DNA from: CAVVMA01 sp963830715
Lineage (GTDB): Bacteria; Desulfobacterota; Binatia; Binatales; Binataceae
Direction of reading: 5' to 3'
NCBI GenBank assembly: GCA_963830715.1
Contig: CAWHNS010000021.1
Span: 186,001-250,000 of the forward strand
Length of the DNA stretch: 64,000 nt
In this document: positions 1 through 9,380 of the stretch, one piece after another
How the letters are laid out: each line of letters opens with the position of its first letter
How positions within the stretch are numbered: position 1 is the stretch's first letter
Translations under genes and position numbers: made by a program
Notes under the pieces: model-generated
What the model saw: the letters and a program-made list of their open reading frames with translations, nothing else
Told to the model about the DNA's origin: nothing
Database searches by the model: none

Positions 1-122
1 AAGGAGCCGAGACGTACTCGACGAGTCTGAGCCTCAGTCACGGTGCGGTCGAGATGGTTGAGACTGACAATTCCGGCGGCGGCGCCAAGATTTTCAAGGG
101 CGGCGAGGCAGTGAAGCGATAG
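1..122 (+). CDS. Small secreted beta-rich protein, C-terminal fragment (5' end outside window)
   Basis: The frame whose codons begin at position 3 is open and ends in TAG at 120-122, giving about 39 C-terminal residues. They match the end of the next gene closely: both carry MVETDN, then a glycine run, then KIF, then a basic end. This is therefore the upstream member of a tandem pair. Function is unknown; the family looks like a small exported beta-strand protein. The 5' part lies outside the window. Confidence 0.7.
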   Translation, partial: GAETYSTSLSLSHGAVEMVETDNSGGGAKIFKGGEAVKR

Positions 123-199
123 GTCCCCAGGCCCGTGTGTATCGACTCTGGTCTCGGCTTCAGGAACCACCGGGGTTCAGGCGAGGAACACGAGGGAGC

Positions 200-796
200 A
201 TGAAGATGAAAACGATTCGGCTTGTCGTAATCGCACTATCGGTCGCAGCGCTCGCAGACGTTGCTATAGCGCCTGTGCCGGCGATCGCAGGCGCGCCGGC
301 CTCGTCAACATGCTCCGCCCTTCCCCGGCAATGCTTCAAAGGGGAGTTTACCTTCCGCCTCGCTCCGGCGAAGAGTTTTACCGCCAGCCTCGCTTCCGCA
401 GGCGATCCGGGCAACGTGGGAAGCGCGCCCCTACAAAAGATGAGCCTGGTGCGAACCGGCGTGCTCCAGGCGGACGGGCTGGGCGGAGTCACAGGACATA
501 CGCAGACCACCGTTGACGATCAGTACGGGAACACATTGCTGGTCGACTATCTCTGGACCGGCACTTACACCCTCAACGGCGATCTCGCGGGCATCCTCAG
601 CATCACCCCGGTTCCGGCGAATTACTGGCTATGCACCGACATGAACGTCCCGACTACATGCTCGGGCACCGAAGTAGGTCCCGAATCCTACGCGATCAGT
701 CTCAGCCTGACCTACGACATTCTCAATATGGTTGAGACCGACAACATCGGCGGCGGCGGCAAGATTTTCATGACGGGCCAGGCGCTGAAGCAATAG
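200..796 (+). CDS. Small secreted protein, paralogue of the upstream fragment
   Basis: About 198 residues. The start at 200 follows GAGGGAG closely and yields MKMKT, a hydrophobic stretch and an AIAG/APA-type signal peptidase site near residue 30. A second in-frame ATG at 206 has better spacing from the same ribosome site. The mature part alternates short polar strands with glycine turns (LNGDLAGILS and similar) and has two cysteine pairs, suggesting an exported beta-sandwich. No known domain is recognised. The last 39 residues resemble the protein that ends at 122. The family style recurs at 28.7-29.7 kb, though direct homology there is uncertain. Confidence 0.75.
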   Translation: MKMKTIRLVVIALSVAALADVAIAPVPAIAGAPASSTCSALPRQCFKGEFTFRLAPAKSFTASLASAGDPGNVGSAPLQKMSLVRTGVLQADGLGGVTGHTQTTVDDQYGNTLLVDYLWTGTYTLNGDLAGILSITPVPANYWLCTDMNVPTTCSGTEVGPESYAISLSLTYDILNMVETDNIGGGGKIFMTGQALKQ

Positions 797-869
797 GCCC
801 GGCATGCCTGGAGCAGAGCAGAAGAGCCGGACAGGAAGAAGCACGTCGACGCACTTCGGAGGGCCAGGG

Positions 870-1715
870 ATGAAAGCGTTCAGCAGAGCATTGATTACGA
901 TAGCGGCGGTTGCGTCGTGTCTGGCTTTCGCGGGTCGAGCATGGGCACAGGCTCCGGGGTCGGGCCTCTTAGGCACGGTCCATGACTTTGCCGGGGCGAA
1001 TGGCCTCTCGGGTTTTGCGGGGACGGCCAACACGCAGCCGGTGGGTGAGTGCACCTTCTGTCATACGCCACACCGCGCGCTCTCGACAACACTCTTGTGG
1101 AACCATTCGTACTCAGGGTCAACCTACCAGTGGGATGTTACCTCAACCACGTCTGGTACCCGATATCCCACGTTCTCCGACACCACCTGGAACGGACCAA
1201 GCGCGAAGTGCCTGAGCTGTCACGACGGCACGGTTGCGATCGGCCAAGTGAACTGGTTTGAGGCGGGTCACGGAGATGTGAACTCCGGCATCAGCCCGAT
1301 TATCCTTAACACAGGGTTGGCTACGGGGCTCGGCCTCACCACTACCGGGCTGGGTACTTCTGCACAGTTAACCTCTCTGTCGGGAGTCCACCCGATTGCC
1401 ATGCCGTATCCGTATGGGGGGATCCCAAACACCTACAATGGCGTGACCACTGGTGCGGAATTCTATCCTGGCCAGTGGCAGAGTCCGCCGCTGGGAAACG
1501 TCCGTCTGTGGCAGCAAAACGGCAATACTATTTCTCTCGGTTACAACGGAAGCACCGGCGTTACGTCCCCCACACTCGCGGCAAATGCAGGTATCGAGTG
1601 CACATCCTGTCACGATGTGCACAACAAGCTGACAGTGGAAAGCGCGCATCTCCTGGTCGGACTGCCTACCGGTGACGGCCCCACCTACCTGTGCAATATG
1701 TGCCACGTCAAGTAG
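870..1715 (+). CDS. Secreted tetraheme c-type cytochrome
   Basis: 281 residues with a clear signal peptide (cleavage after AWA at about residue 26). The start at 870 is chosen over in-frame upstream codons because GGAGGG lies just before it and the signal peptide begins there. Four covalent heme sites are visible: CTFCH (61), CLSCH (114), CTSCH (244) and CNMCH (275). The CHTPH and CLSCHDG contexts are shared with the 12-heme protein at 7418-9199, so the two belong to one broad family of periplasmic or extracellular electron carriers. A strong hairpin follows at 1780, so this gene is probably its own transcript next to the conduit operon. Redox partner unknown. Confidence 0.9.
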   Translation: MKAFSRALITIAAVASCLAFAGRAWAQAPGSGLLGTVHDFAGANGLSGFAGTANTQPVGECTFCHTPHRALSTTLLWNHSYSGSTYQWDVTSTTSGTRYPTFSDTTWNGPSAKCLSCHDGTVAIGQVNWFEAGHGDVNSGISPIILNTGLATGLGLTTTGLGTSAQLTSLSGVHPIAMPYPYGGIPNTYNGVTTGAEFYPGQWQSPPLGNVRLWQQNGNTISLGYNGSTGVTSPTLAANAGIECTSCHDVHNKLTVESAHLLVGLPTGDGPTYLCNMCHVK

Positions 1716-1779
1716 CCAAGGAGTAAGCTACAAAGCGATTACGGCTCAGCACGCCGACGGGCCAATCACACTCTTGGGG

Positions 1780-1807
1780 GGCGTCGCAGTCGCGACGCCT
1801 CTTCTTT
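1780..1807 (+). terminator. Rho-independent terminator after the tetraheme cytochrome
   Basis: Perfect 8-bp arms GGCGTCGC (1780-1787) and GCGACGCC (1792-1799) around an AGTC loop, followed by TCTTCTTT. It lies about 65 bp after the cytochrome stop, in the right orientation to end that transcript. Confidence 0.75.
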
Positions 1808-1948
1808 CGGTGTGTCTGGCGTTCTTCAAGCTTTGAACGGGCCTTAAGGTAATGAGGGGCACAGGGGCCTGTGTGCGAAACTCCCGAGTATTCGCGGCCA
1901 CGATCTCATGCCACTCACGCTCGCACCCGCCGGCGGCTTAGTAATGCG

Positions 1949-1964
1949 CGGCAGGTGGCTTGCA
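1949..1964 (+). promoter_or_regulatory. Candidate sigma-54 promoter upstream of the electron-conduit operon
   Basis: CGGCAGGTGGCTTGCA has GG at 1950-1951 and GC at 1962-1963 with exactly ten bases between them and a full TTGCA -12 element, close to the consensus TGGCACGN4TTGCW. It sits about 200 bp before the NHL lipoprotein start at 2165. The rest of the 1808-2164 gap holds no gene I can support. A match of this length can arise by chance; two sigma-54 activators elsewhere in the window make it more plausible. Confidence 0.4.
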
Positions 1965-2164
1965 GACTAACTGTGCAGAGAGGAATTGCCGAGTCTTGAC
2001 ACTCCGAGTTTGTTTGGCGCAACGTGAGAGTTTTGGAGCATTGCGAATGACATGAGCCTCGCGAGGCGGTTGAAGTCCTTCGGCCGCGACAAGGGCAGTT
2101 GCGAAGGGCACCGGCCCATCAGATCCTTGCTTCGCTCAAGATGACGGTCGGGAGGTCGCGAGAA

Positions 2165-3295
2165 ATGCTGGTGCGGCCCGCAATTGAGAAGAGGGCGGCT
2201 GCGGGACTGATAACCGCCGGATTGCTGTCGCTTATGGCGGGGTGCGCCGCCCAAAAGCCGGTCGAGCAGCCGATCCGTCTGGTATGGCCGGCCCCTCCGG
2301 AAAAGACCCGGATCGAGTTCGTGCGCACCATCTCCGGTCAAAAGGACGTGAACGAGGACACGACCTTTACCCGGACGGTGGTGAACTTCCTCGCGGGGAT
2401 CAAACCTCCGCCGGATGTACTGGCTGAGCCAATGGGAGTCGCCGTGTCCGACGACGGTAACGTGGTGTACGTCTCGGACACCGGGCTGGGCGCAATATTC
2501 GTGTTCGACTTCGGCAAGAAGAAGTTTCACAAGATTGAGGGGGTAAGTGGACCGATTGGGCTGGCGCTGGACGGGCAGCAACACCTCTACGTGGTCGAGC
2601 AGGTCAAGAAGGGGGTGACGGAATTCAATGCGGAAGGTAAGCAGCTTCGCTTTCTGACCGATCCCAGCATAGAGCGACCGACCGGGATCGCGCTGGACCG
2701 TGACCGCAAACGGATCTATCTGGCCGACACGGCATACACGAAGTCGAAGGAGCAGACTGTCAAGATTTTGAGCCTGGACGGGAAGCTGATCGGGAAGATC
2801 GGCAAAGCCAAGGGGGAAGGACCGGGGCAGTTCCTGTTTCCAACCTATCTGGCAATCGACCGCCAGGGCGATCTTTACGTGACCGACTCGCTCAACTGCC
2901 GCGTACAGATGTTCGACCCCGACGGAAAGTATGTGCGGAGTTTCGGCGAGCGCGGCGACGCGTGGGGGCAGTTCACGCGGCCCAAGGGAGTGGCGCTGGA
3001 CAGCTTCGGCAATCTGTACGTGGCCGATGCGGGTTGGAGCAACGTGCAGATATTCAACAGCAACGGCCAGGTCCTTTTGTTCTTCGGCGGGCGGGGGCCG
3101 ATACCCGGAATGCTGAAGAACCCGACCGCAGTCGCAATCGATGCCGCCAACCACATTTACGTGGGTGATTTCCTGAATCAGCGCGTCGAGGAGTACCGGC
3201 TGGTCAACACCACCGCCGCCGACAGCCTCGCTGACTCAGGCGCGGCGGTGCCTCCTTCGGCCATAAAGCCAGCGAGCAAATCGCCGGGCGGTTGA
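2165..3295 (+). CDS. NHL-repeat six-bladed propeller lipoprotein
   Basis: 376 residues from an ATG preceded by GGGAGG. The N-terminus is a lipoprotein signal with lipobox LMAGC, so the protein is anchored on a membrane facing the periplasm or the outside. The body is a series of NHL blades with repeated GVA, YVSDT/YVADA and VQMF/VQIF patterns, forming a beta-propeller. Just after the lipobox is a motif RLVWPAPPEKTRIEFV that recurs in the second NHL lipoprotein at 6333. It heads an operon with a hexaheme lipoprotein and an outer-membrane barrel. Such propellers are commonly found next to multiheme cytochrome clusters in metal reducers. A scaffold or docking role is inference; no heme motif is present. 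Confidence 0.85.
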   Translation: MLVRPAIEKRAAAGLITAGLLSLMAGCAAQKPVEQPIRLVWPAPPEKTRIEFVRTISGQKDVNEDTTFTRTVVNFLAGIKPPPDVLAEPMGVAVSDDGNVVYVSDTGLGAIFVFDFGKKKFHKIEGVSGPIGLALDGQQHLYVVEQVKKGVTEFNAEGKQLRFLTDPSIERPTGIALDRDRKRIYLADTAYTKSKEQTVKILSLDGKLIGKIGKAKGEGPGQFLFPTYLAIDRQGDLYVTDSLNCRVQMFDPDGKYVRSFGERGDAWGQFTRPKGVALDSFGNLYVADAGWSNVQIFNSNGQVLLFFGGRGPIPGMLKNPTAVAIDAANHIYVGDFLNQRVEEYRLVNTTAADSLADSGAAVPPSAIKPASKSPGG

Positions 3296-3385
3296 CGTGC
3301 AATCAGGAGTTAGTCCTGCACGTCGCCGATCATGGTCCTGTGCTCGCTATTGCTTCAGATTGGCGGGCTTGTAACCTCGCACGGA

Positions 3386-4300
3386 ATGGCGGTGTGGAAG
3401 CGGCGGGCATGGCAGGCGGCACTGATCGCCGTGTGGGCGGCGACCTGGAGCGGGCTGCTGCTCGGAGGATGCAGCGAAGAGACTCGCTATAGCGTGCTCT
3501 CGTTTCTATTCAACGGGGTGCCTCCACCGGGACAGACGACGCAATGGGAGCCGGCGGTGGGCCATCCCCGCCGCCCGCCGCCTCTGCAGCCAACCCCGAT
3601 CCCTGCGCCGCAGGTCGCCGTGATCGAACAGGAGCGGCCACCCGGCTGGCTGGACCAGCTCTTGAAGACGCTGCCCGAGGACGACGCAGGCGTTCCAGAC
3701 ATGACCGCTGCGTTGAGTCAGGAACTGATTCGGCCGCAGCCAGGGATCAAGCCTGAGGCGAAGCCGCAGCCGGTCATGAGCCTCGAAGTGAAGCTTGCCC
3801 CGATGCCGGTGGTTTTCTCCCACAAGGTTCACACCGCCTGGTTGACGTGTACAAACTGCCATCCAGTCCTTTTCAAGATGAAGGCGGGCGCCGACAACAT
3901 CCACATGGCGGACCTGTACGCGGGCAAATACTGCGGCAAGTGTCACGGGATGGTCGCGTTCCCGATCGCGACCGGATGCGGGCACTGCCACCAAGGAATG
4001 CCGGGGGGTGCGAAAGCCGCGACCGCGAAGGCGAAACCGATCAGACCGGTGCGTGAGGACATCGTGATGGCGCGCAAGGGCATCGGCGGGATCCCTCCGG
4101 CAATGTTCCCGCATTTGCCCCATCGGGTTCTCTACCGATGTTACGCTTGTCATGACCAGATCTTCAAAATGCAGCGCGGAACCAACGCCGTCACCATGGA
4201 CCTGATCGACGACGGCAAGTATTGCGGTGCCTGCCATAACGGAAAGATCGCATTCGCGTCGGACAACTTGAGCAGTTGCAGCCAGTGCCATCGCCAATGA
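3386..4300 (+). CDS. Hexaheme c7-type cytochrome lipoprotein
   Basis: 304 residues with a lipoprotein signal (LLLGGC, lipidated Cys29), then a proline-rich linker of about 110 residues. Two successive three-heme c7-like modules follow: CTNCH 155, CGKCH 183, CGHCH 198, then CYACH 252, CGACH 280, CSQCH 298. Extra histidines in FSHKVH and FPHLPH are probable distal ligands, consistent with bis-histidine hemes. The start at 3386 keeps a compact signal; an in-frame ATG at 3332 is possible. The stop overlaps the ATG of the barrel gene (ATGA at 4297), so the two are translationally coupled. Expected role: electron carrier docked to the barrel. Confidence 0.88.
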   Translation: MAVWKRRAWQAALIAVWAATWSGLLLGGCSEETRYSVLSFLFNGVPPPGQTTQWEPAVGHPRRPPPLQPTPIPAPQVAVIEQERPPGWLDQLLKTLPEDDAGVPDMTAALSQELIRPQPGIKPEAKPQPVMSLEVKLAPMPVVFSHKVHTAWLTCTNCHPVLFKMKAGADNIHMADLYAGKYCGKCHGMVAFPIATGCGHCHQGMPGGAKAATAKAKPIRPVREDIVMARKGIGGIPPAMFPHLPHRVLYRCYACHDQIFKMQRGTNAVTMDLIDDGKYCGACHNGKIAFASDNLSSCSQCHRQ

Positions 4301-6331
4301 GACGCGTGCCTGCGGCATTGTGGCTTGCCATCTTCATCGGCTGTGGCGCAGCGATAGCCTGGAACGATGCCTGGGGGTTTTCCCTTCTGGGCCAGGAAGG
4401 AAGCTTCCAGCTCGGCGAATGGCGGGGCGAACTCAGCGGTGGTTACGAGTGGGAAGACGAGCAGACGCAGACTGCTGAAGGACCTTCAACCGGCCTGACA
4501 CGAAACAGATACGATGAGGATGTCCAGCTAAGAAACGAGGGCTTCTATCTCATTGACCCGCGGCTGCTCGACGCCAGCGCGGGGGTCAATCTCGATTTCT
4601 TCCAGGAACAGGACAAGGCAACAGGTCCCTCCTTGAGCGGAAACCAGAACGGGACGCTCATCGGTTACGACTTCAGCTCCGTTTTTCTGGGGCAGAAGCC
4701 GTACACTGCGACGTTCTTTACCAACCGCTCTCAGAACGAAACCAGCACCCTCTTTGGGGGCCGGACCAACAACCTCAACGAGACCTTCGGCCTCACCGCC
4801 AAGCTCCGCGAGGACAGCTTCCTGCGCGGGGCGCTGCCATATTTTTCGTCCGCCATCGACGCACGCCAGGAGGAGTCCGACGAATCCACCACGCAGCTCG
4901 GCCAGACCTTCAAGCTGGATGAAACGCGCGACATTTTGAGCTATGGGGCCGACAAGGGGTTCCAGACCGCGGACCTCGATTTCTACTACCAATACATCTC
5001 CGACCACTACACCGGAAACAACCGGTTCGCCTTTGACACTCAGTGGGTAAACCTCAACTACAGTCTGGATTTCGGACCAGACCTGAACCGTAGGTGGGAC
5101 TCCCGGATTAACTACTACACGAGCTCGGGTGCTTTCGCTCAGTCATTCGTATGGCTGGATGAACGGCTGCGCATCGATCACTTCCAGAACCTGTCGACCA
5201 CGTACGAGTACCTCCTCTCGAACACCAGTGCCGAGGGTCAGACCGACACCAGCCAAACAGGGATCTTCCAGCTTCAGCATCGCCTGTACCAGAGTTTGGT
5301 GACCACGCTTACCTTGCAGGGGTTTTACGATACGCTCACACAGGGCAGCCGTGACTTCTACGCGGTGGAACTGACGCCGAATTACAACCGGTCCATTCCC
5401 TGGGGTGGCACCTTCTATCTAAACGGCGACGGCCGGTATGAAATCGACGACAATCACCTTAGCGGCTCGCAGATTCCGGTAGTTAACGAACAGCATACGG
5501 CGATTCCGAGCGGATTCACCCTTAACCAACCATTTGTCGCGACCTCGACCATCGTCGTGGTGGACATCCGAGACGGAGGCAGGATTCCATGCCAGCTTGA
5601 CATTGATTACGACGTTACCCAGCTAGGCATCCTGACCCAGATCGTTCCCATTCCGACCTCTCAGATCATTCGGCCCGGAGACCCGCTGGAGGTCAGCTAC
5701 TCTTACAACGTTGCGGCGCATGGCCAATATTCCACCACCACGCTGACGGGAACCGCGGGAATGACTTTCAGCTGGATCGACTTCAGCCTTCAGCACCAGC
5801 AAACCGATCAGAACCTGCTAAGCGGACAGGGCGGCCAGTTCCTCTACAATCTGCGGGAGAACGAAGCCAGGGTGGAGGTGCACCATGAATGGGGACAGTT
5901 TGACGCGAGGGCGAACGCCCTTTTTCAGGCCTACGACTCGAGCTCCGAACTAACGACTCTAAAGTACACGCTGCAGAACTACGGCCAATACCTGACCTTC
6001 CGACCCGGATGGGAGCTGTTCCTGCGTTTCGCCGGCAACGAGATGTACACTAACTACTCGTCGCCGAGACTTCAGACCTCGAGCCGCGACTTCGAGACCG
6101 CAGTGGACCGGTTCATCGGTTCTGGAAATTACTTCTCGGTGTACGGCCGAATCCGCACATTCACGGATTCCGAGTTCCCGACCCAAACCTACATCGAAAC
6201 AGGCCTGCGAGACTCATTGGCTGTGGGGCAAGATCCACTTCGAGCCGGCGTTTTCGTGGACGGAGACCAAATACGGGTCGCTGAAGACGACCGATCCTCA
6301 CCTCATACTGAGGATCGGCCGCTACCTGTGA
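4297..6331 (+). CDS. Outer-membrane beta-barrel of the cytochrome conduit (frame slip near 6210)
   Basis: About 678 residues. A signal peptide (cleavage probably before WGFSLLG) is followed by a long run of alternating aromatic/polar strands typical of a 20-plus-strand barrel. As sequenced the frame runs to 6336, but from about 6209 the +1 frame gives the expected barrel end (THWLWGK, then amphipathic strands ending LRIGRYL and stop at 6329-6331). A spurious G near 6210 is the simplest explanation. The start overlaps the hexaheme stop and the stop lies one base before the next GTG. By position it plays the porin role of MtrB or porin-cytochrome systems; sequence homology to a named family was not established. 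Confidence 0.8.
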
Positions 6332-6332
6332 G

Positions 6333-7421
6333 GTGAATGGTTTGCATCCGATCCTGAAGGCGGTAATCGCGGCGCTGGCGCCTGCGATCGCGCTCGGCTG
6401 CCAGGCGTCGGAGTCCGCCAGGCAGTTCCCATCGATGCCTGCCGGGCAGGTCGCCACCGAACCAATTGTCTGGCCGAGTCCGCCCGCGCCTTCAAGGATC
6501 CTTTACGTCGGCAGCATTTCCGTGCCGGGAGATGTCGGCATCACGAAGTCATTTCTCGGGCGCCTGACCGATGTCATCTTAAGCAGACCCGAGGATCGGT
6601 TAGTGAGGCCGACCGGCGTCGCCGAGCGGGACGGCATCCTCTATCTGGCCGACCCGGGCGCGCAGGTACTCTGGATCTTCGATCCCGCGAAGCGGCGCTC
6701 AGTGAAAGTGGTGCAGGGCGGTGATGACGCACTACGTTCTCCAGTTGCGGTCGCACCGGCGCGGGACGGGCAGGTCTTCCTGGCCGACTCTCAGTTGGGA
6801 AAAGTCCTGCTGTTCGACGGCGAAGGAACCTTCGTGCGCGCCATTTCGGGTGGAGAGCTCAAGCGTCCGGCGGCGCTCGCTTACGACCTGAACGGCGACC
6901 GGCTCTATGTCGCCGACTCAGAAGGCCAGCAGGTCGTGGTTTATTCGCACGACGGCCGCAAGCTTCTGAGCTGGGGCGGCGCGGGAACACGCAACGGAGA
7001 GTTCAACCGTCCGAGCTACCTTGCGCTTGAGGGGCCGAACACGCTGCTGGTCACAGACGCGCTCAACTATCGCGTGCAGGCTTTCGACAAGCAGGGACGG
7101 TTCCTATGGAAGATTGGGCGTCAGGGGGACGGGTCGGGCGATTTGTCATCGCCCAAGGGGATCGCGATCGACAGCGAGGGACATCTCTACGTCGTCGATG
7201 CGTTATTCGACGCTGTCCAAATCTTCGAACCGGATGGGACCCTGCTGCTTTCGTTCGGTACGCATGGTCCGGGGCCTGGCGAGTTCGCGCTGCCGACCGG
7301 TGCGTTCATCGACGGACGTGACCGGATTTACGTGGCCGATTCGTACAACCAGAGAGTGCAGGTGTTCGAGTTCCTTGGCGGCTCTGAAGGGTCGCGCTCG
7401 ATGGAAAGCCGCGCGCAATGA
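6333..7421 (+). CDS. Second NHL-repeat propeller lipoprotein of the conduit operon
   Basis: 362 residues from a GTG start. The first residues form a short hydrophobic signal with lipobox IALGC. The motif IVWPSPPAPSRILYV after it parallels the first NHL lipoprotein (RLVWPAPPEKTRIEFV), so the two are paralogues placed either side of the cytochrome/porin pair. NHL blades recur through the body (LYLADPG, VFLADS, LYVADSE, LYVVDAL, IYVADSY). The stop overlaps the ATG of the 12-heme cytochrome by ATGA. It probably acts outside the inner membrane as a structural partner of the conduit. Confidence 0.85.
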   Translation: MNGLHPILKAVIAALAPAIALGCQASESARQFPSMPAGQVATEPIVWPSPPAPSRILYVGSISVPGDVGITKSFLGRLTDVILSRPEDRLVRPTGVAERDGILYLADPGAQVLWIFDPAKRRSVKVVQGGDDALRSPVAVAPARDGQVFLADSQLGKVLLFDGEGTFVRAISGGELKRPAALAYDLNGDRLYVADSEGQQVVVYSHDGRKLLSWGGAGTRNGEFNRPSYLALEGPNTLLVTDALNYRVQAFDKQGRFLWKIGRQGDGSGDLSSPKGIAIDSEGHLYVVDALFDAVQIFEPDGTLLLSFGTHGPGPGEFALPTGAFIDGRDRIYVADSYNQRVQVFEFLGGSEGSRSMESRAQ

Positions 7422-9199
7422 AGTTTCATGGCGGAAGAGTAAAGGAGGCGAAGCGCGAGGGTTGCGCTGGAACCCACACCGGAGCGCTCGGGAGAGCGCT
7501 GCCCGTGACCGCCGCGCTGTGGATCGTACTGCTTGCGGGAGGCGGCGCCCGAGCCCAGACCCAGATTGCTCACACCATGCACAATCTGAGTCCAAGCGGC
7601 CCCGGGCAAATTCGCGAGAATCAGGCCGCCGGCGTCTGTATCTTCTGTCACACTCCCCACAACGCCCGCCCAACCCGCGCGCTGTGGAACCGCGAACTTC
7701 CGGGCATCACCTACAAGCTCTACGAGAGCAGTACGCTGGAGGCGCAGGTCACCCAGCCGACCGGTTCCTCGCGTCTTTGCCTCTCCTGTCACGACGGTAT
7801 CCTCGCGCTGGGCGAGTTGCGAGTGCGGGACAACGGCGTCAGGTTCGCGACGCTGGGGCAGCTTACCGGCAGAACCTCATTTGGCGTCAACCTCTCGAAC
7901 GATCACCCCGTCTCTTTCCTCTACAACAGCGCTCTTGCGCTCAAGACAGGGGACCTGGTCGATCCGTTTGCGCTGCCGAGTACCGCACCGCTCGAGGACG
8001 GCCGGATGCAATGCGCGACCTGCCACGACCCGCATGAGGACCGCCGGGCGAATTTCCTCAGAATGAACTCCGAGTTCGGTAAGTCTTGCACCGTGTGCCA
8101 TCGGCAGCACTACTGGCGAGATTCGAGCCACGCGACCTCACCGGCGACGTGGCACGGCGGCGGGCAAAGACCCTGGCCGACAGATGGCTTCAAAACTGTG
8201 GCCGAAAACGCCTGCCTGAGCTGCCATCGCGTTCACGGCGCGGCGCATCCGGAGCGCCTGCTCGCGCAGTCGATCGAGGAGAACAACTGCACCATCTGCC
8301 ACAACAGCAGCATCGCGCCCGAGAACATCTGGCGGGAGTTCTTCAAGCCTTCGCATCATCCGGTAACGGCACGACAATGGATCCATGACCCGGCCGAAGA
8401 TCCGGTGAATATGCCTACGCACGTGACCTGCGTGGACTGCCACAATCCGCATGCGGCGACGGTTTCAGTCGAGTCGGCGTCCTTTCAGTCGGCGCCGATC
8501 AGGGTGCCGGGCGCTATCCGCGGGGTGAGTGGAATCACGATGGGAGGGGCTCCGATAAAGGAGGCGGCCTTCGAGTACGAGATCTGCTTCAAGTGTCACG
8601 GGATGCGGGAGCCGTCCACGCCGGGAATTTTGCGGCGCGAAATCACGCGCAACATCAGGCTCAAAGTCAATCCAGGCAATCCTTCTTACCATCCAATCGC
8701 GGCGCCCGGAAAAAGCCCCAGCCTCCTTGGCCTGATGGTTCCTTACACCGCTTCGAGTGTGATCAGCTGCATCGATTGCCACAATAGCGATCAGTGGACA
8801 CCTGGTGGCCGCGCTCCACGCGGCCCTCACGGCTCGCGTTTCGAACCGATTCTCCAGATGGAGTACGAGACTGTCGATCCGAGCCCGGAGTCGTACTCGA
8901 GCTACGCGCTTTGCTACAAGTGCCACGACCGGTCCGCTCTGCTGTTCAGGTTCGGCGGCTTTCCTCACAAGCAACACGTGGTTGATCAGCACACCTCCTG
9001 CGCGGTGTGCCATGACGCCCACGGGTCCAGGCAGAACGCTCACCTGATAAATTTCATGACGCTGGGGGTGGTCGGTAACGTAGTGGTCAGGCCTTCCAGG
9101 AGCGGGCGTTTGGATTACGTTCCGGACCTGGCCCGGCCCGGGCATGGTCGGTGCTACCTGAGTTGCCATGGGGTGAACCACAACCCGCAGTCCTACTGA
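7418..9199 (+). CDS. Dodecaheme c-type cytochrome, exported
   Basis: 593 residues. Eleven CXXCH sites (CIFCH at 74, then CLSCH, CATCH, CTVCH, CLSCH, CTICH, CVDCH, CFKCH, CIDCH, CYKCH, CAVCH) are followed by one wider CYLSCH near the C-terminus, giving up to 12 hemes. The N-terminus is long and basic before a hydrophobic segment (about 28-46) ending ARA|QT, so the true start may be an internal codon such as GTG 7505. The annotated ATG overlaps the previous stop. No lipobox is seen, so the protein is soluble in the periplasm or secreted. Last gene of the operon, and the best candidate terminal carrier on the far side of the barrel. Confidence 0.88.
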   Translation: MKFHGGRVKEAKREGCAGTHTGALGRALPVTAALWIVLLAGGGARAQTQIAHTMHNLSPSGPGQIRENQAAGVCIFCHTPHNARPTRALWNRELPGITYKLYESSTLEAQVTQPTGSSRLCLSCHDGILALGELRVRDNGVRFATLGQLTGRTSFGVNLSNDHPVSFLYNSALALKTGDLVDPFALPSTAPLEDGRMQCATCHDPHEDRRANFLRMNSEFGKSCTVCHRQHYWRDSSHATSPATWHGGGQRPWPTDGFKTVAENACLSCHRVHGAAHPERLLAQSIEENNCTICHNSSIAPENIWREFFKPSHHPVTARQWIHDPAEDPVNMPTHVTCVDCHNPHAATVSVESASFQSAPIRVPGAIRGVSGITMGGAPIKEAAFEYEICFKCHGMREPSTPGILRREITRNIRLKVNPGNPSYHPIAAPGKSPSLLGLMVPYTASSVISCIDCHNSDQWTPGGRAPRGPHGSRFEPILQMEYETVDPSPESYSSYALCYKCHDRSALLFRFGGFPHKQHVVDQHTSCAVCHDAHGSRQNAHLINFMTLGVVGNVVVRPSRSGRLDYVPDLARPGHGRCYLSCHGVNHNPQSY

Positions 9200-9343
9200 A
9201 GGCGGCAATCGCCGGCAAAGCGCCGATGCTCTCGGCGGCACACCAGAAGGCCATCGCGAGGTGGCCCTCGCCCGCGCTTTCGCAAGTTGAGGTCGTCATC
9301 CTGCGCCGCGCGGGGAATGTGCTTGCAAAGAGCAATCGCAGAT

Positions 9344-9372
9344 TTGACAGTCGCGCGAGAGAAGATGATAAT
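9344..9372 (+). promoter_or_regulatory. Strong sigma-70 promoter of feoAB
   Basis: TTGACA at 9344-9349, a 17-bp spacer and GATAAT at 9367-9372. A start about seven bases downstream falls at 9379-9380, directly before the feoA ATG at 9381. The transcript therefore appears leaderless or nearly so. Confidence 0.75.
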
Positions 9373-9379
9373 CATTCTC
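9361..9379 (+). promoter_or_regulatory. Fur box overlapping the feoAB -10 element
   Basis: GAAGATGATAATCATTCTC matches the 19-bp Fur consensus GATAATGATAATCATTATC at 16 positions and is nearly palindromic. It covers the -10 hexamer and the predicted start point, so iron-loaded Fur would block the polymerase directly. Confidence 0.85.
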
Positions 9380-9380
9380 A

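Noticed and set aside
1967..3154. A 395-residue open frame on the minus strand
   Set aside because: It lies antisense to the well-supported NHL lipoprotein gene and has no recognisable domain; a shadow of GC-rich codon bias.
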